Under the pieces are notes generated by a model that saw only the letters and a list, made by a program, of their open reading frames with translations, had not been told where the DNA came from and searched no databases. Made by a program: the position numbers and the translations under genes. From contig CAJLMA010000002.1 of NCBI GenBank assembly GCA_905207705.1, forward strand, positions 186,001 to 250,000: DNA of 64,000 nucleotides, given 5' to 3'. Positions 25,474 to 33,730 of the stretch are shown here, in pieces. The first letter of the stretch is position 1; every line of letters begins with the position of its first letter. Origin of the DNA: an uncultured Prevotellaceae bacterium. Its GTDB lineage: Bacteria; Bacteroidota; Bacteroidia; Bacteroidales; Muribaculaceae.

Positions 25474-26346
25474 ATGAGTTTAAATATTGTTGTTTTGGCA
25501 AAGCAAGTGCCAGACACTCGTAACGTAGGCAAAGATGCGATGAAGGAAGACGGTACCATCAATCGTAGCGCACTTCCAGCCATCTTCAACCCTGAAGATT
25601 TAAACGCATTGGAACAAGCCTTGCAACTAAAAGAAACCAATCCAGGGTCTAAAATCACAATTCTGACCATGGGACCTCCGAGAGCCGCAGAAATTATCCG
25701 TGAAGCCCTTTACAGAGGTGCAGACACAGGCATTGTCCTTACCGACCGCGCATTTGCCGGAGCCGACACATTGGCTACATCCTATGCCCTATCGGCTGCA
25801 ATTCGCCATATCAAAGATTTTGACATCATCATTGGCGGCCGTCAAGCAATAGACGGTGACACGGCCCAAGTAGGTCCTCAAGTAGCCGAAAAACTTGGCC
25901 TTCCACAAGTGACCTACGCCGAAGAAGTAAAAATCGAAAACGGAATCGCTACAATAAAGCGTCGTCTCGAATCGGGAGTGGAAACTGTCGAAGCTCCTCT
26001 TCCTTTGGTTGTAACCGTAAACGGCAGCGCAACTCCATGTCGTCCACGCAATGCGCGTTTGCTGCAAAAATACAAATACGCAGTCACTCCGAGCGAAAAG
26101 GCAACCATTGCTCCGGAAAAAGCCAAACTCGTAGAAAATCGCGAATATCTTAATCTCTATGAATGGAGTGCTGCCGAAGTAAATGCCGATCCTCAGCAAA
26201 TCGGATTGGCCGGTTCGCCAACAAAAGTAAAAGGCATCGTAAATGTCGTGTTCCAAGCCAAAGAGAGCAAACGAATTGACGGCAAAGACGACGCTGCAAT
26301 TGAAGATTTGGTCAAAGACTTGATTGCAAACCATACTATAGGCTAA
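25474..26346 (+). CDS. etfB: electron transfer flavoprotein subunit beta
   Basis: Small subunit of the soluble electron carrier that accepts electrons from acyl-CoA dehydrogenases. The 290-residue protein starts with the family N-terminus NIVVLAKQVPDTRNV and carries GRQAIDGDTAQVGPQVAE and the EtfB signature VEAPLPLVVTVNGSATPCRPR, close to the recognition loop that docks on partner dehydrogenases. It is somewhat longer than the roughly 255 residues of E. coli-type or human EtfB. First gene of etfB-etfA-acyl-CoA dehydrogenase, with 35 bases to etfA. The sequence alone does not say whether this pair bifurcates electrons. Confidence 0.95.
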   Translation: MSLNIVVLAKQVPDTRNVGKDAMKEDGTINRSALPAIFNPEDLNALEQALQLKETNPGSKITILTMGPPRAAEIIREALYRGADTGIVLTDRAFAGADTLATSYALSAAIRHIKDFDIIIGGRQAIDGDTAQVGPQVAEKLGLPQVTYAEEVKIENGIATIKRRLESGVETVEAPLPLVVTVNGSATPCRPRNARLLQKYKYAVTPSEKATIAPEKAKLVENREYLNLYEWSAAEVNADPQQIGLAGSPTKVKGIVNVVFQAKESKRIDGKDDAAIEDLVKDLIANHTIG

Positions 26347-26381
26347 CTTTTTATCACACGTTTGTTTAATCAATCAAAATT

Positions 26382-27410
26382 ATGGCAGATATTAATAATT
26401 TGATAGTATATTGCGAGTATGAAGATGGTAAAGTAGCCGACATTAGTTTGGAACTTCTGACCAAAGGTCGTTCACTCGCTACCCAATTAGGTGTAAAACT
26501 TGAAGCCCTTGTATTGGGAGACAAATTGGAAGGCATAGAAAACCAACTTTTCCCATACGGAGCCGATGTCGTTTATAAAGTAGAGGATTCTCGCCTGTAC
26601 CCATATACCTCACAACCACATGCTTCGGTTGTAATCAACCTGTTCAAGGAAATCAAGCCTCAAGTGTGTCTCATGGGGGCATCAAGCATAGGCCGCGACT
26701 TGGGTCCAAGAGTGTCTTCATCACTGCACAGCGGACTTACTGCCGATTGCACATCGTTGGAAATCGGAGACCATACCGATGCAAAGACAGGCAAAGAATA
26801 TCATAATTTGCTCTATCAGATACGCCCTGCTTTCGGTGGAAATATCGTAGCTACGATTGTCAACCCCGACTGCCGACCTCAAATGGCAACCGTGCGCGAG
26901 GGTGTGATGAAAAAAGAAATATTCGATGCCAATTACAAGGGAGAAGTCATCAACCTCGAACCTGAAAAATATATCGACCCTGCATCGTTTGTTGTAAAAA
27001 TAATAGACCGGCACATAGAAAAGTCGAAAATCAATATCAAGAACGCCTCTATAATAGTTGCCGGAGGTTATGGCGTCGGAAGCAAGGAGAATTTCGACCT
27101 CTTGTTCCAACTTGCCGATACTCTTGGTGCCGAAGTAGGAGCATCACGCGCCGCCGTAGATGCCGGATTTACCGAACATGAACGTCAGATAGGACAAACA
27201 GGCGTAACTGTACATCCTAAGCTATATATAGCATGCGGCATATCGGGACAAATCCAGCACATAGCAGGAATGCAAGACAGCTCGATTATTATTTCAATCA
27301 ACAATGACCCCAACGCTCCAATAAACACTATCGCCGATTATGTCATCACAGGCGACATTGAGGACGTTCTTCCAAAACTTATAAAGTATTACAAAAAGAA
27401 TTCAAAGTAA
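26382..27410 (+). CDS. etfA: electron transfer flavoprotein subunit alpha
   Basis: FAD-binding large subunit of ETF. The 342-residue product has an N-terminal adenine-nucleotide-hydrolase-like domain and the C-terminal FAD domain with IVAGGYGVGSKENFDLL, GASRAAVDAGF, QIGQTGVTVHPKLYIACGIS and the closing SIIISINNDPNAPINTIADY, all diagnostic. Length is normal. It sits 35 bases after etfB and 12 bases before the acyl-CoA dehydrogenase gene, so the three products should be made together and work as one redox unit. Confidence 0.97.
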   Translation: MADINNLIVYCEYEDGKVADISLELLTKGRSLATQLGVKLEALVLGDKLEGIENQLFPYGADVVYKVEDSRLYPYTSQPHASVVINLFKEIKPQVCLMGASSIGRDLGPRVSSSLHSGLTADCTSLEIGDHTDAKTGKEYHNLLYQIRPAFGGNIVATIVNPDCRPQMATVREGVMKKEIFDANYKGEVINLEPEKYIDPASFVVKIIDRHIEKSKINIKNASIIVAGGYGVGSKENFDLLFQLADTLGAEVGASRAAVDAGFTEHERQIGQTGVTVHPKLYIACGISGQIQHIAGMQDSSIIISINNDPNAPINTIADYVITGDIEDVLPKLIKYYKKNSK

Positions 27411-27422
27411 ATCTTTTCCAAA

Positions 27423-29126
27423 ATGGCTAATTTTTATTCCGACAATACAGATCTTAAGCATCACTTGCACCACCCGTTGATGCAAAAGATTGTCAAACTT
27501 AAAGAACGCAATTACACCGATTGCGAAAAATACGACTATGCTCCGGTCAACTTTGAGGACGCAATGGACTCTTACGAAAAAGTCCTTGAAATTGCAGGTG
27601 AAATTTCAGGAGAAATAGTTGCACCAAACGCCGAAAGCGTTGACCATGAAGGCCCTCATCTCGTAGACGGCCACGTTGTTTATGCCGAAGGTACAAAGCA
27701 AAATCTCGATGCGCTCGTAAAGGCCGGATTGATGGGCATCTCACTGCCGCGCCGTTACAATGGACTCAACTTCTCTCTCGTTCCATATATAATGGCAGCC
27801 GACATGGTCAGCCGCGCCGATGCCAGCTTTGTTAACATCTGGGGACTTCAAGACTGTGCCGAAACCATATATGAATTTGCAAACGATGACCAGCGCATGC
27901 GCTACTTGCCACGAGTTTGCGCCGGAGAAACAATGGCAATGGATCTTACCGAACCGGATGCAGGAAGTGACTTGCAAGCTGTGATGCTAAAGGCTACTTT
28001 CAACGAAGCCGACGGAACATGGAGATTGAACGGAGTAAAACGTTTCATCACTAATGGTGACGGCAACATTGCTCTCGTACTTGCACGTTCTGAAGAAGGC
28101 TCAACCGATGGCCGCGGATTGTCAATGTTCATATATGACAAAAATGACGGAGGTGTGACTGTACGCCGCATTGAAAACAAAATGGGGATAAAAGGCTCCC
28201 CTACTTGCGAACTTGTTTTCAAGAATGCTAAAGCTGAATTGTGCGGTTCAAGGCGCATGGGGCTCATTAAGTATGTAATGGCGTTGATGAACGGCGCACG
28301 TCTTGGCATTGCCGCCCAGTCGGTCGGCGTAAGTGAAGCCGCTTATCGCGAAGCCTACAATTACGCACTTGAACGTCGCCAATTTGGCAAAGCAATCATC
28401 GAATTCCCTGCTGTTGCCGAGATTCTGTCAACAATGAAAGCAAAACTCGATGCTTCTCGTTCTTTGCTCTATGAAACAACTCGTGCGGTAGACATGTACA
28501 AGACTTACGAAGACATCGCTCGCGAACGCACATTGACTCCTGAAGAACGCACCGAGATGAAATACTATTCAAAGATTGCAGATGCCTTCACTCCGTTGGC
28601 TAAAGGCATGGGCAGTGAATTCTGCAACCAGAATGCTTATGACTGCGTTCAAGTTCACGGCGGATCTGGATTTATGAAAGATTATGCCTGTGAACGCATT
28701 TATCGCGATGCACGTATCACTTCAATTTATGAAGGTACTACACAGCTTCAAGTTGTCGCCGCAATTCGCCACGTCACTACCGGAACTTATATCAACAAGA
28801 TCAACGAATATGCTGCTGAAAGCTACGCTCCCGAATTGAAACCATTGCAAGACAAACTTGCTGCAATGACAGAGTTGTATGCCGATGCAGTACATAAAGT
28901 AACCGAGATAAAGAACTCAAGTTACACCGACTTCCATGCACGTCGCCTTGTAGAAATGGCTGGACACATCGTAATGGGATACTTGTTGCTCTCCGATGCC
29001 ACTCGTTGCAGCGATTTCACCAAATCGGCAACAGTGTATGTACGTTACGGTGAAGCTGAGGTGAATCGTCACTACAAGTTTATAACTGAGTTCTCAGAAT
29101 CCGACCAAGAAAATTACAAATACTAA
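27423..29126 (+). CDS. acyl-CoA dehydrogenase (long form)
   Basis: FAD enzyme that oxidises or, with the right electron donor, reduces an acyl-CoA/enoyl-CoA pair using ETF. Motifs: AMDLTEPDAGSDLQAVMLKA (FAD and substrate loop), ERRQFGKAI, VQVHGGSGFMKDY and the catalytic base Glu437 in RITSIYEGTTQLQ, the position used by short-chain enzymes. At 567 residues it is longer than the usual 380 or so; about 110 extra residues form a helical C-terminal extension, a variant I know from Bacteroidota. The exact acyl-CoA is unknown; direct linkage to etfBA supports a dedicated electron route. A strong terminator follows the stop. Confidence 0.94.
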   Translation: MANFYSDNTDLKHHLHHPLMQKIVKLKERNYTDCEKYDYAPVNFEDAMDSYEKVLEIAGEISGEIVAPNAESVDHEGPHLVDGHVVYAEGTKQNLDALVKAGLMGISLPRRYNGLNFSLVPYIMAADMVSRADASFVNIWGLQDCAETIYEFANDDQRMRYLPRVCAGETMAMDLTEPDAGSDLQAVMLKATFNEADGTWRLNGVKRFITNGDGNIALVLARSEEGSTDGRGLSMFIYDKNDGGVTVRRIENKMGIKGSPTCELVFKNAKAELCGSRRMGLIKYVMALMNGARLGIAAQSVGVSEAAYREAYNYALERRQFGKAIIEFPAVAEILSTMKAKLDASRSLLYETTRAVDMYKTYEDIARERTLTPEERTEMKYYSKIADAFTPLAKGMGSEFCNQNAYDCVQVHGGSGFMKDYACERIYRDARITSIYEGTTQLQVVAAIRHVTTGTYINKINEYAAESYAPELKPLQDKLAAMTELYADAVHKVTEIKNSSYTDFHARRLVEMAGHIVMGYLLLSDATRCSDFTKSATVYVRYGEAEVNRHYKFITEFSESDQENYKY

Positions 29127-29178
29127 AACAGAGCAATGTCGAAAATTTAATTTCGGAATTACCTGGTACACACTCTAA

Positions 29179-29222
29179 ACAAATGCGACTTTGCAATCAC
29201 AAGGTCGCATTTGTTTTTATTT
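29179..29222 (+). terminator. intrinsic terminator of the etf operon
   Basis: ACAAATGCGAC (29179-29189) pairs perfectly with GTCGCATTTGT (29204-29214), extended inward by three weak pairs, then a T-run (29214-29218). Confidence 0.9.
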
Positions 29223-29274
29223 CATTAATAATTCAATTTGAACTATTGCAACAAACGACATAAAATCAAATTAC

Positions 29275-29308
29275 AAAAAATGGGGCACGTCTTGTCACGC
29301 GCCCCATT
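29275..29308 (-). terminator. intrinsic terminator of nhaD
   Basis: Read on the minus strand: AATGGGGCGCGT pairs with ACGTGCCCCATT (one G-T pair), 6-base loop, followed by six T (29275-29280 on the plus strand as A). It lies 24 bases beyond the nhaD stop and back to back with the etf terminator. Confidence 0.9.
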
Positions 29309-29331
29309 AACATTTTTATCTGCTTCGCTGT

Positions 29332-30663
29332 TTATCCGATTCCAATTATGGCATGTTCAAGCCATATCGTTGCGATACCGCCGAAATAACCAATCAAGGC
29401 CATAAATGAAATTCTCTTCAAATACCACCTGAACGAAATCTTTTCAAGTCCCATTGCCACAACGCCGGCAGCCGAACCGATAACCAATATACTGCCACCT
29501 ACTCCGGCACAGAACGAAAGTAATTGCCAGAACAAACCATCCACAGTAAAATTCTGAGAATAAGCAGGATCAGCAAGTGACGACAACATTGAAGGATCCA
29601 ATACAGGATACATGTCCATACAAGCAGCGACAAGCGGAACGTTATCAATTACCGATGACAACAGACCTATGATGGTATTTATAATGAACGGCTCATGTAT
29701 AGTCCTGTCGAGGAAGTTGGCAATTTCTGTCAATATTCCAGCCGATTGCAATGCCCCAACAGCCAGCAAAATTCCGAGGAAGAACAATATGGTTGGCATA
29801 TCGATGTTTTTCACCACTTGAGACACACGACCTTCTATCGAAGGATCAAGATTGCATTTCCTGACGATAATTTCGGTCATAAGCCACAGCACTCCAAGAG
29901 AAATCATCATGCCGACAAACGGCGGAAGGCCTGTCAACGTCTTGAATACAGGAACAAACAAAAGTCCGGCAACACCTGTAATAAGCACAAGACGGCTCAA
30001 GCGCGGATTAATAACAGCAAGTTGGGCTTCTACCACCGGCTTGACATGTTCCATATCATTATTTTTTATCATTGCACATGCCATACATGCCGGAATTACT
30101 GCCGACACGATACATGGCACGAACAAATTGGCAATCAACTTTGATGTTGTAACATTATCATTCATCCACAACATGATGGTAGTAACATCCCCTATAGGAG
30201 ACCATGCTCCGCCGCTATTGGCCGCGATTACCACAACTCCTGCAAACAGCCACCTGTCGTTCTGTTCCGACAACAATCGACGCAACATCATTATCATTAC
30301 TATCGTAGTTGTCATGTTGTCAAGCACGGCCGACATAAAGAATGTAATTATCGTAACCATAATCAACAACCTTTTCTTGCTATGGGAGTGGATATAGTTA
30401 GTTATGAAATTGAATCCTTTGTACTTGTCAATCAATTCAACTATAATCATCGCACCAATCAAGAATACTAAAGTCTCACATGTTTCCCCCAAGTGTTCCA
30501 GAAGATTCTGATCCAAGTCGGGAATCAAGCCCGAAACCGAAAGTATGGTCCACAACACACCTGCCATCAACAATGCAAATGTCGCCTTGTTGACCTCAAG
30601 CACATGCTCGATTGCAATCATAAGGTAGCCTATAACAAAGACTACTATCATAAACGTAATCAT
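29332..30663 (-). CDS. nhaD: sodium/proton antiporter NhaD
   Basis: Inner-membrane antiporter that expels sodium against protons (family knowledge). The 443-residue protein has about a dozen hydrophobic helices and the NhaD signature region ANSGGAWSPIGDVTTIMLW, as well as LDNMTTTIVMIMMLRRL near residue 115 and SSVIDNVPLVAACMDMYP in the second half, where paired discontinuous helices of the ion-transporter fold are expected. Length is normal. It is monocistronic, with a strong terminator just after the stop; the DUF4293 gene lies 47 bases upstream on the same strand and could be cotranscribed. Confidence 0.93.
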   Translation of the reverse strand: MITFMIVVFVIGYLMIAIEHVLEVNKATFALLMAGVLWTILSVSGLIPDLDQNLLEHLGETCETLVFLIGAMIIVELIDKYKGFNFITNYIHSHSKKRLLIMVTIITFFMSAVLDNMTTTIVMIMMLRRLLSEQNDRWLFAGVVVIAANSGGAWSPIGDVTTIMLWMNDNVTTSKLIANLFVPCIVSAVIPACMACAMIKNNDMEHVKPVVEAQLAVINPRLSRLVLITGVAGLLFVPVFKTLTGLPPFVGMMISLGVLWLMTEIIVRKCNLDPSIEGRVSQVVKNIDMPTILFFLGILLAVGALQSAGILTEIANFLDRTIHEPFIINTIIGLLSSVIDNVPLVAACMDMYPVLDPSMLSSLADPAYSQNFTVDGLFWQLLSFCAGVGGSILVIGSAAGVVAMGLEKISFRWYLKRISFMALIGYFGGIATIWLEHAIIGIG

Positions 30664-30710
30664 GCCTTAATGTTTTATTTATGTTAATGAATTAGAAAGT
30701 GTTTTCAGTC

Positions 30711-31187
30711 TTATCTTATGCGGTCGTAACTCCTCAGCACCTTTTGGTCCTTGGATATGCCATGCATGGCCATAGCATATAATATGACACACAGCAATGG
30801 CAAGCAATTGGCCATATAAAAACGCATTCCCGAGTAACCTTGAATCATCGTTATGTTATATGCCATTATCGCCAACGATACAATCAAGGCCAGTGCCATT
30901 ATAATACAGATGGCACACAATGTCTTTTGCAACCGCAACTTTTTAAACTTGAATATGGTTATCAGTGAAATCGCAGCCACCAGCATCTCTACCACAAACA
31001 ATGGCCAAGTGACAATTGCAATTTCATAACCCACCTCTTCGGGAGCATTAATACATTCAACACCTAAAGTTGTAAATTCATAAGACTCATTTCCGACAAA
31101 AAAAACGGCAATTGGCAAAAAAGCATAAACTGCCATCAATACAGTTGCAATAAACAAGTATACGCTTTGCCATCTCTGTATAACCAT
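30711..31187 (-). CDS. DUF4293 family membrane protein
   Basis: A 158-residue inner-membrane protein with four predicted helices (about 8-32, 58-80, 88-110, 125-142). The N-terminus MVIQRWQSVYLFIATVLMA and the overall layout match DUF4293, a Bacteroidota family of unknown function. A promoter-like TACATTTG (31334-31341, minus strand) would give a leader of about 140 bases. The nhaD gene follows 47 bases downstream. No residues suggest an enzymatic role. Confidence 0.82.
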   Translation of the reverse strand: MVIQRWQSVYLFIATVLMAVYAFLPIAVFFVGNESYEFTTLGVECINAPEEVGYEIAIVTWPLFVVEMLVAAISLITIFKFKKLRLQKTLCAICIIMALALIVSLAIMAYNITMIQGYSGMRFYMANCLPLLCVILYAMAMHGISKDQKVLRSYDRIR

Positions 31188-31484
31188 AAATGCAAAAATT
31201 AATTGTTTAATAATTTAATATTTCGAAAGTTAATGATAGCTAATTTAATTTCGGCTCCCCCTTTAAGGCTTATTGACACCCACGAAGTCGCGATTGCCTA
31301 CGCGCTCAATTAACGCTACGGGTTACCCTTATGCAAATGTACACTTTAATATGAAATTTTCATAATTGAACAATAATCAATATTATATAATAAATCTTTT
31401 ATACTGTTTAAAGATTTAACAATATGGCACGACTTTTGATTTTTTATTATATCTTCGCTAAGTAATATTTTAAGAAAAATTTTT

Positions 31485-33710
31485 ATGACCGAATCGGAAA
31501 TTATTACTGATAGGACCAAAATTATTTCCTTAATAAAAAGCATGCGCCTGCTTGAAGCGTTTTCTTCTCTAAAGAAAACACTTATTTCTCATCCCGACTG
31601 GGAAATAGAAATGGAAGCAGACAAGCTGCATACATCCTACAAGTACATGCTGCAATACATGGCCGGCGGAATCAACGATCCTCAAAAAGAATCCATCCTC
31701 AACGACATAATACTTTCATTGTACTCAATAACAGACCGATATGCTGCCAATGTCTTGGCTACATGCTCTCGGAAACAATACTTTGCAGTGAAAAATGATT
31801 TCAAAAATTCGGGCAAAAGCCTTTCTGCCCTTTTCAAGGCATACAACACCGAAGTGAACGACTTCAACCTGTATGAAGAAGTGCCGGCAGAAAACAGAGA
31901 CCACTATAAAACAATAGATTTGCTCCGACACATTGAAATGGCTGAAAAAAACATATTTAATTATGTATGGACAGCATTCCCTATGGGAAATGATGATGTC
32001 GTGACGCTTAAAGAAATATTGTTTTCCGATGCGACTCAGTTGCAATTAAAAAAAATGTTGATTCCTGCAATTTACCTTAACATAAACACTTTCTATCAAG
32101 AACAACTGATGTCGCTATTGATAGAATTATACGACTACAATGCCAATAAGAATGCTGAGTTGTCAGTTCGCGCCATTTGTTGCATATTCTTGCTTTTGAA
32201 TAAATATGACTACATTGCCATCCGCTCAAAACATGTGAGAAATTGGCTCGATACCTTAAAAGACAATGAAACACTTGCCGAGGACTTGAAAATCATGATA
32301 TTCCAATTCGTAAGAAGCTGTGACACCGACAGGTTGACAAAACTTGTTCATGACGAACTCATGCCTAAAATAATGGAAATCAGTCCCGACATTATAAATA
32401 AATTCAAAAACAAAGGTTCAAATGTTATAGACATTTCCGATCTTGAAGCCAATCCCGAATGGGAAAATTTATTGAATAAAAGCGGATTCTCACAAAAAAT
32501 CAAGGAACTTAATGAAATCCAAATGGAAGGCGGAGATGTGTTCATGGGAACTTTCTCGCATTTAAAATCTTTTCCGTTTTTTTACGACATTGCCAATTGG
32601 TTTATTCCTTTCAACGACAAACATTCGGTCGTGTTGGACGCATTCAACAATACCAATGCCCCAATTAAATCAATCATCACCAGTGCTCGCTTTTTATGCG
32701 ATAGCGACAAATACTCATTTTGCCTTTCATTAAGCTCCATCCCGCAAATGCAACGTGATGCGATGCTTTCGCAATTCGACTCTCAAAACGAGGCAATCGA
32801 AGAACTCAGGAAAAGTGAACTTCCCGACTCTGGTGTCACAACGCATAAGCAAATAGCCAATAATTTTATGCAAGGCCTATATCGATTCTTCAAGCTATAT
32901 AGCCGCCGATCGCAATTCGATGACCCGTTCGACGGTTCGATTGACATATTGCACACATCCGTGCTGGAAGATTACATCAACCGTCAAGAGACATTGTCGC
33001 TCATAGGTGAATACTATTTCAAAAGCAAGCATTACGAAATAGCTATAAAATACTTGAACCGGTTAGCCAAGATATCGGATGAATTTAAACCCGACATAGC
33101 GCAGAAGATAGGATTCTGCTACCAGAACATTGGCAAATTCCAATCGGCAATAGAATATTACCTCCGATATAACCTGTTTAAAAACAATGACCTATGGAAT
33201 ATCAAGCACATCGCTTCATGTTATAGGTCGTTGGGCGAAACAGGAAAAGCCCTCGAATATTACCAAAAGGCTGAAAGCATCAATCCCGACAACGTTACCA
33301 CATGCCTGAACATAGGCCATTGCTTGCTCGAACAAGACAAAATTGAGGATGCCTTGAAATACTACTTCAAGGCCGACTACCTCGACAACAACAATGCAAA
33401 ATCAATACGACCCATCGCATGGTGCCTGTTTATCCAGGGTAATTACAGGCAAAGCGAAGAATATTATGAAAAACTCGCTAAAGCGGCATCAAACAATGCC
33501 GAGGATTTCATGAATTACGGGCATCTGAAAATGGCATCACACGACATTAAAGGTGCCATCACATGCTATCGCAAAAGTTTGGATATGCTCAAAAACGACA
33601 TGGAACGTTTCATCACAAGCTATGAGGCCGATAAAAAGTATTTGCAGGAGGCTGGAGTTTCCGAGCAAGACATAAGCCTTATACCCGATTTGATACAATC
33701 TAATTTATAA
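31485..33710 (+). CDS. large cytoplasmic TPR protein of unknown function
   Basis: I do not recognise the family of this 741-residue protein. There is no signal peptide or membrane helix, so it should be cytoplasmic. The first 480 residues are helical and do not show a repeat I can name. From about residue 505 to 720 there are at least five tetratricopeptide repeats, for example IGEYYFKSKHYEIAIKYLNR, IGFCYQNIGKFQSAIEYYLR, YRSLGETGKALEYYQKAE and LEQDKIEDALKYYFKAD, each with the A8/G/Y spacing of the motif. Such a scaffold normally binds protein partners. It lies 20 bases upstream of the M3 peptidase gene on the same strand and probably shares its transcript, which is the only clue to function. 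Confidence 0.8.
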   Translation: MTESEIITDRTKIISLIKSMRLLEAFSSLKKTLISHPDWEIEMEADKLHTSYKYMLQYMAGGINDPQKESILNDIILSLYSITDRYAANVLATCSRKQYFAVKNDFKNSGKSLSALFKAYNTEVNDFNLYEEVPAENRDHYKTIDLLRHIEMAEKNIFNYVWTAFPMGNDDVVTLKEILFSDATQLQLKKMLIPAIYLNINTFYQEQLMSLLIELYDYNANKNAELSVRAICCIFLLLNKYDYIAIRSKHVRNWLDTLKDNETLAEDLKIMIFQFVRSCDTDRLTKLVHDELMPKIMEISPDIINKFKNKGSNVIDISDLEANPEWENLLNKSGFSQKIKELNEIQMEGGDVFMGTFSHLKSFPFFYDIANWFIPFNDKHSVVLDAFNNTNAPIKSIITSARFLCDSDKYSFCLSLSSIPQMQRDAMLSQFDSQNEAIEELRKSELPDSGVTTHKQIANNFMQGLYRFFKLYSRRSQFDDPFDGSIDILHTSVLEDYINRQETLSLIGEYYFKSKHYEIAIKYLNRLAKISDEFKPDIAQKIGFCYQNIGKFQSAIEYYLRYNLFKNNDLWNIKHIASCYRSLGETGKALEYYQKAESINPDNVTTCLNIGHCLLEQDKIEDALKYYFKADYLDNNNAKSIRPIAWCLFIQGNYRQSEEYYEKLAKAASNNAEDFMNYGHLKMASHDIKGAITCYRKSLDMLKNDMERFITSYEADKKYLQEAGVSEQDISLIPDLIQSNL

Positions 33711-33730
33711 CATCATACATATACTGCAAT

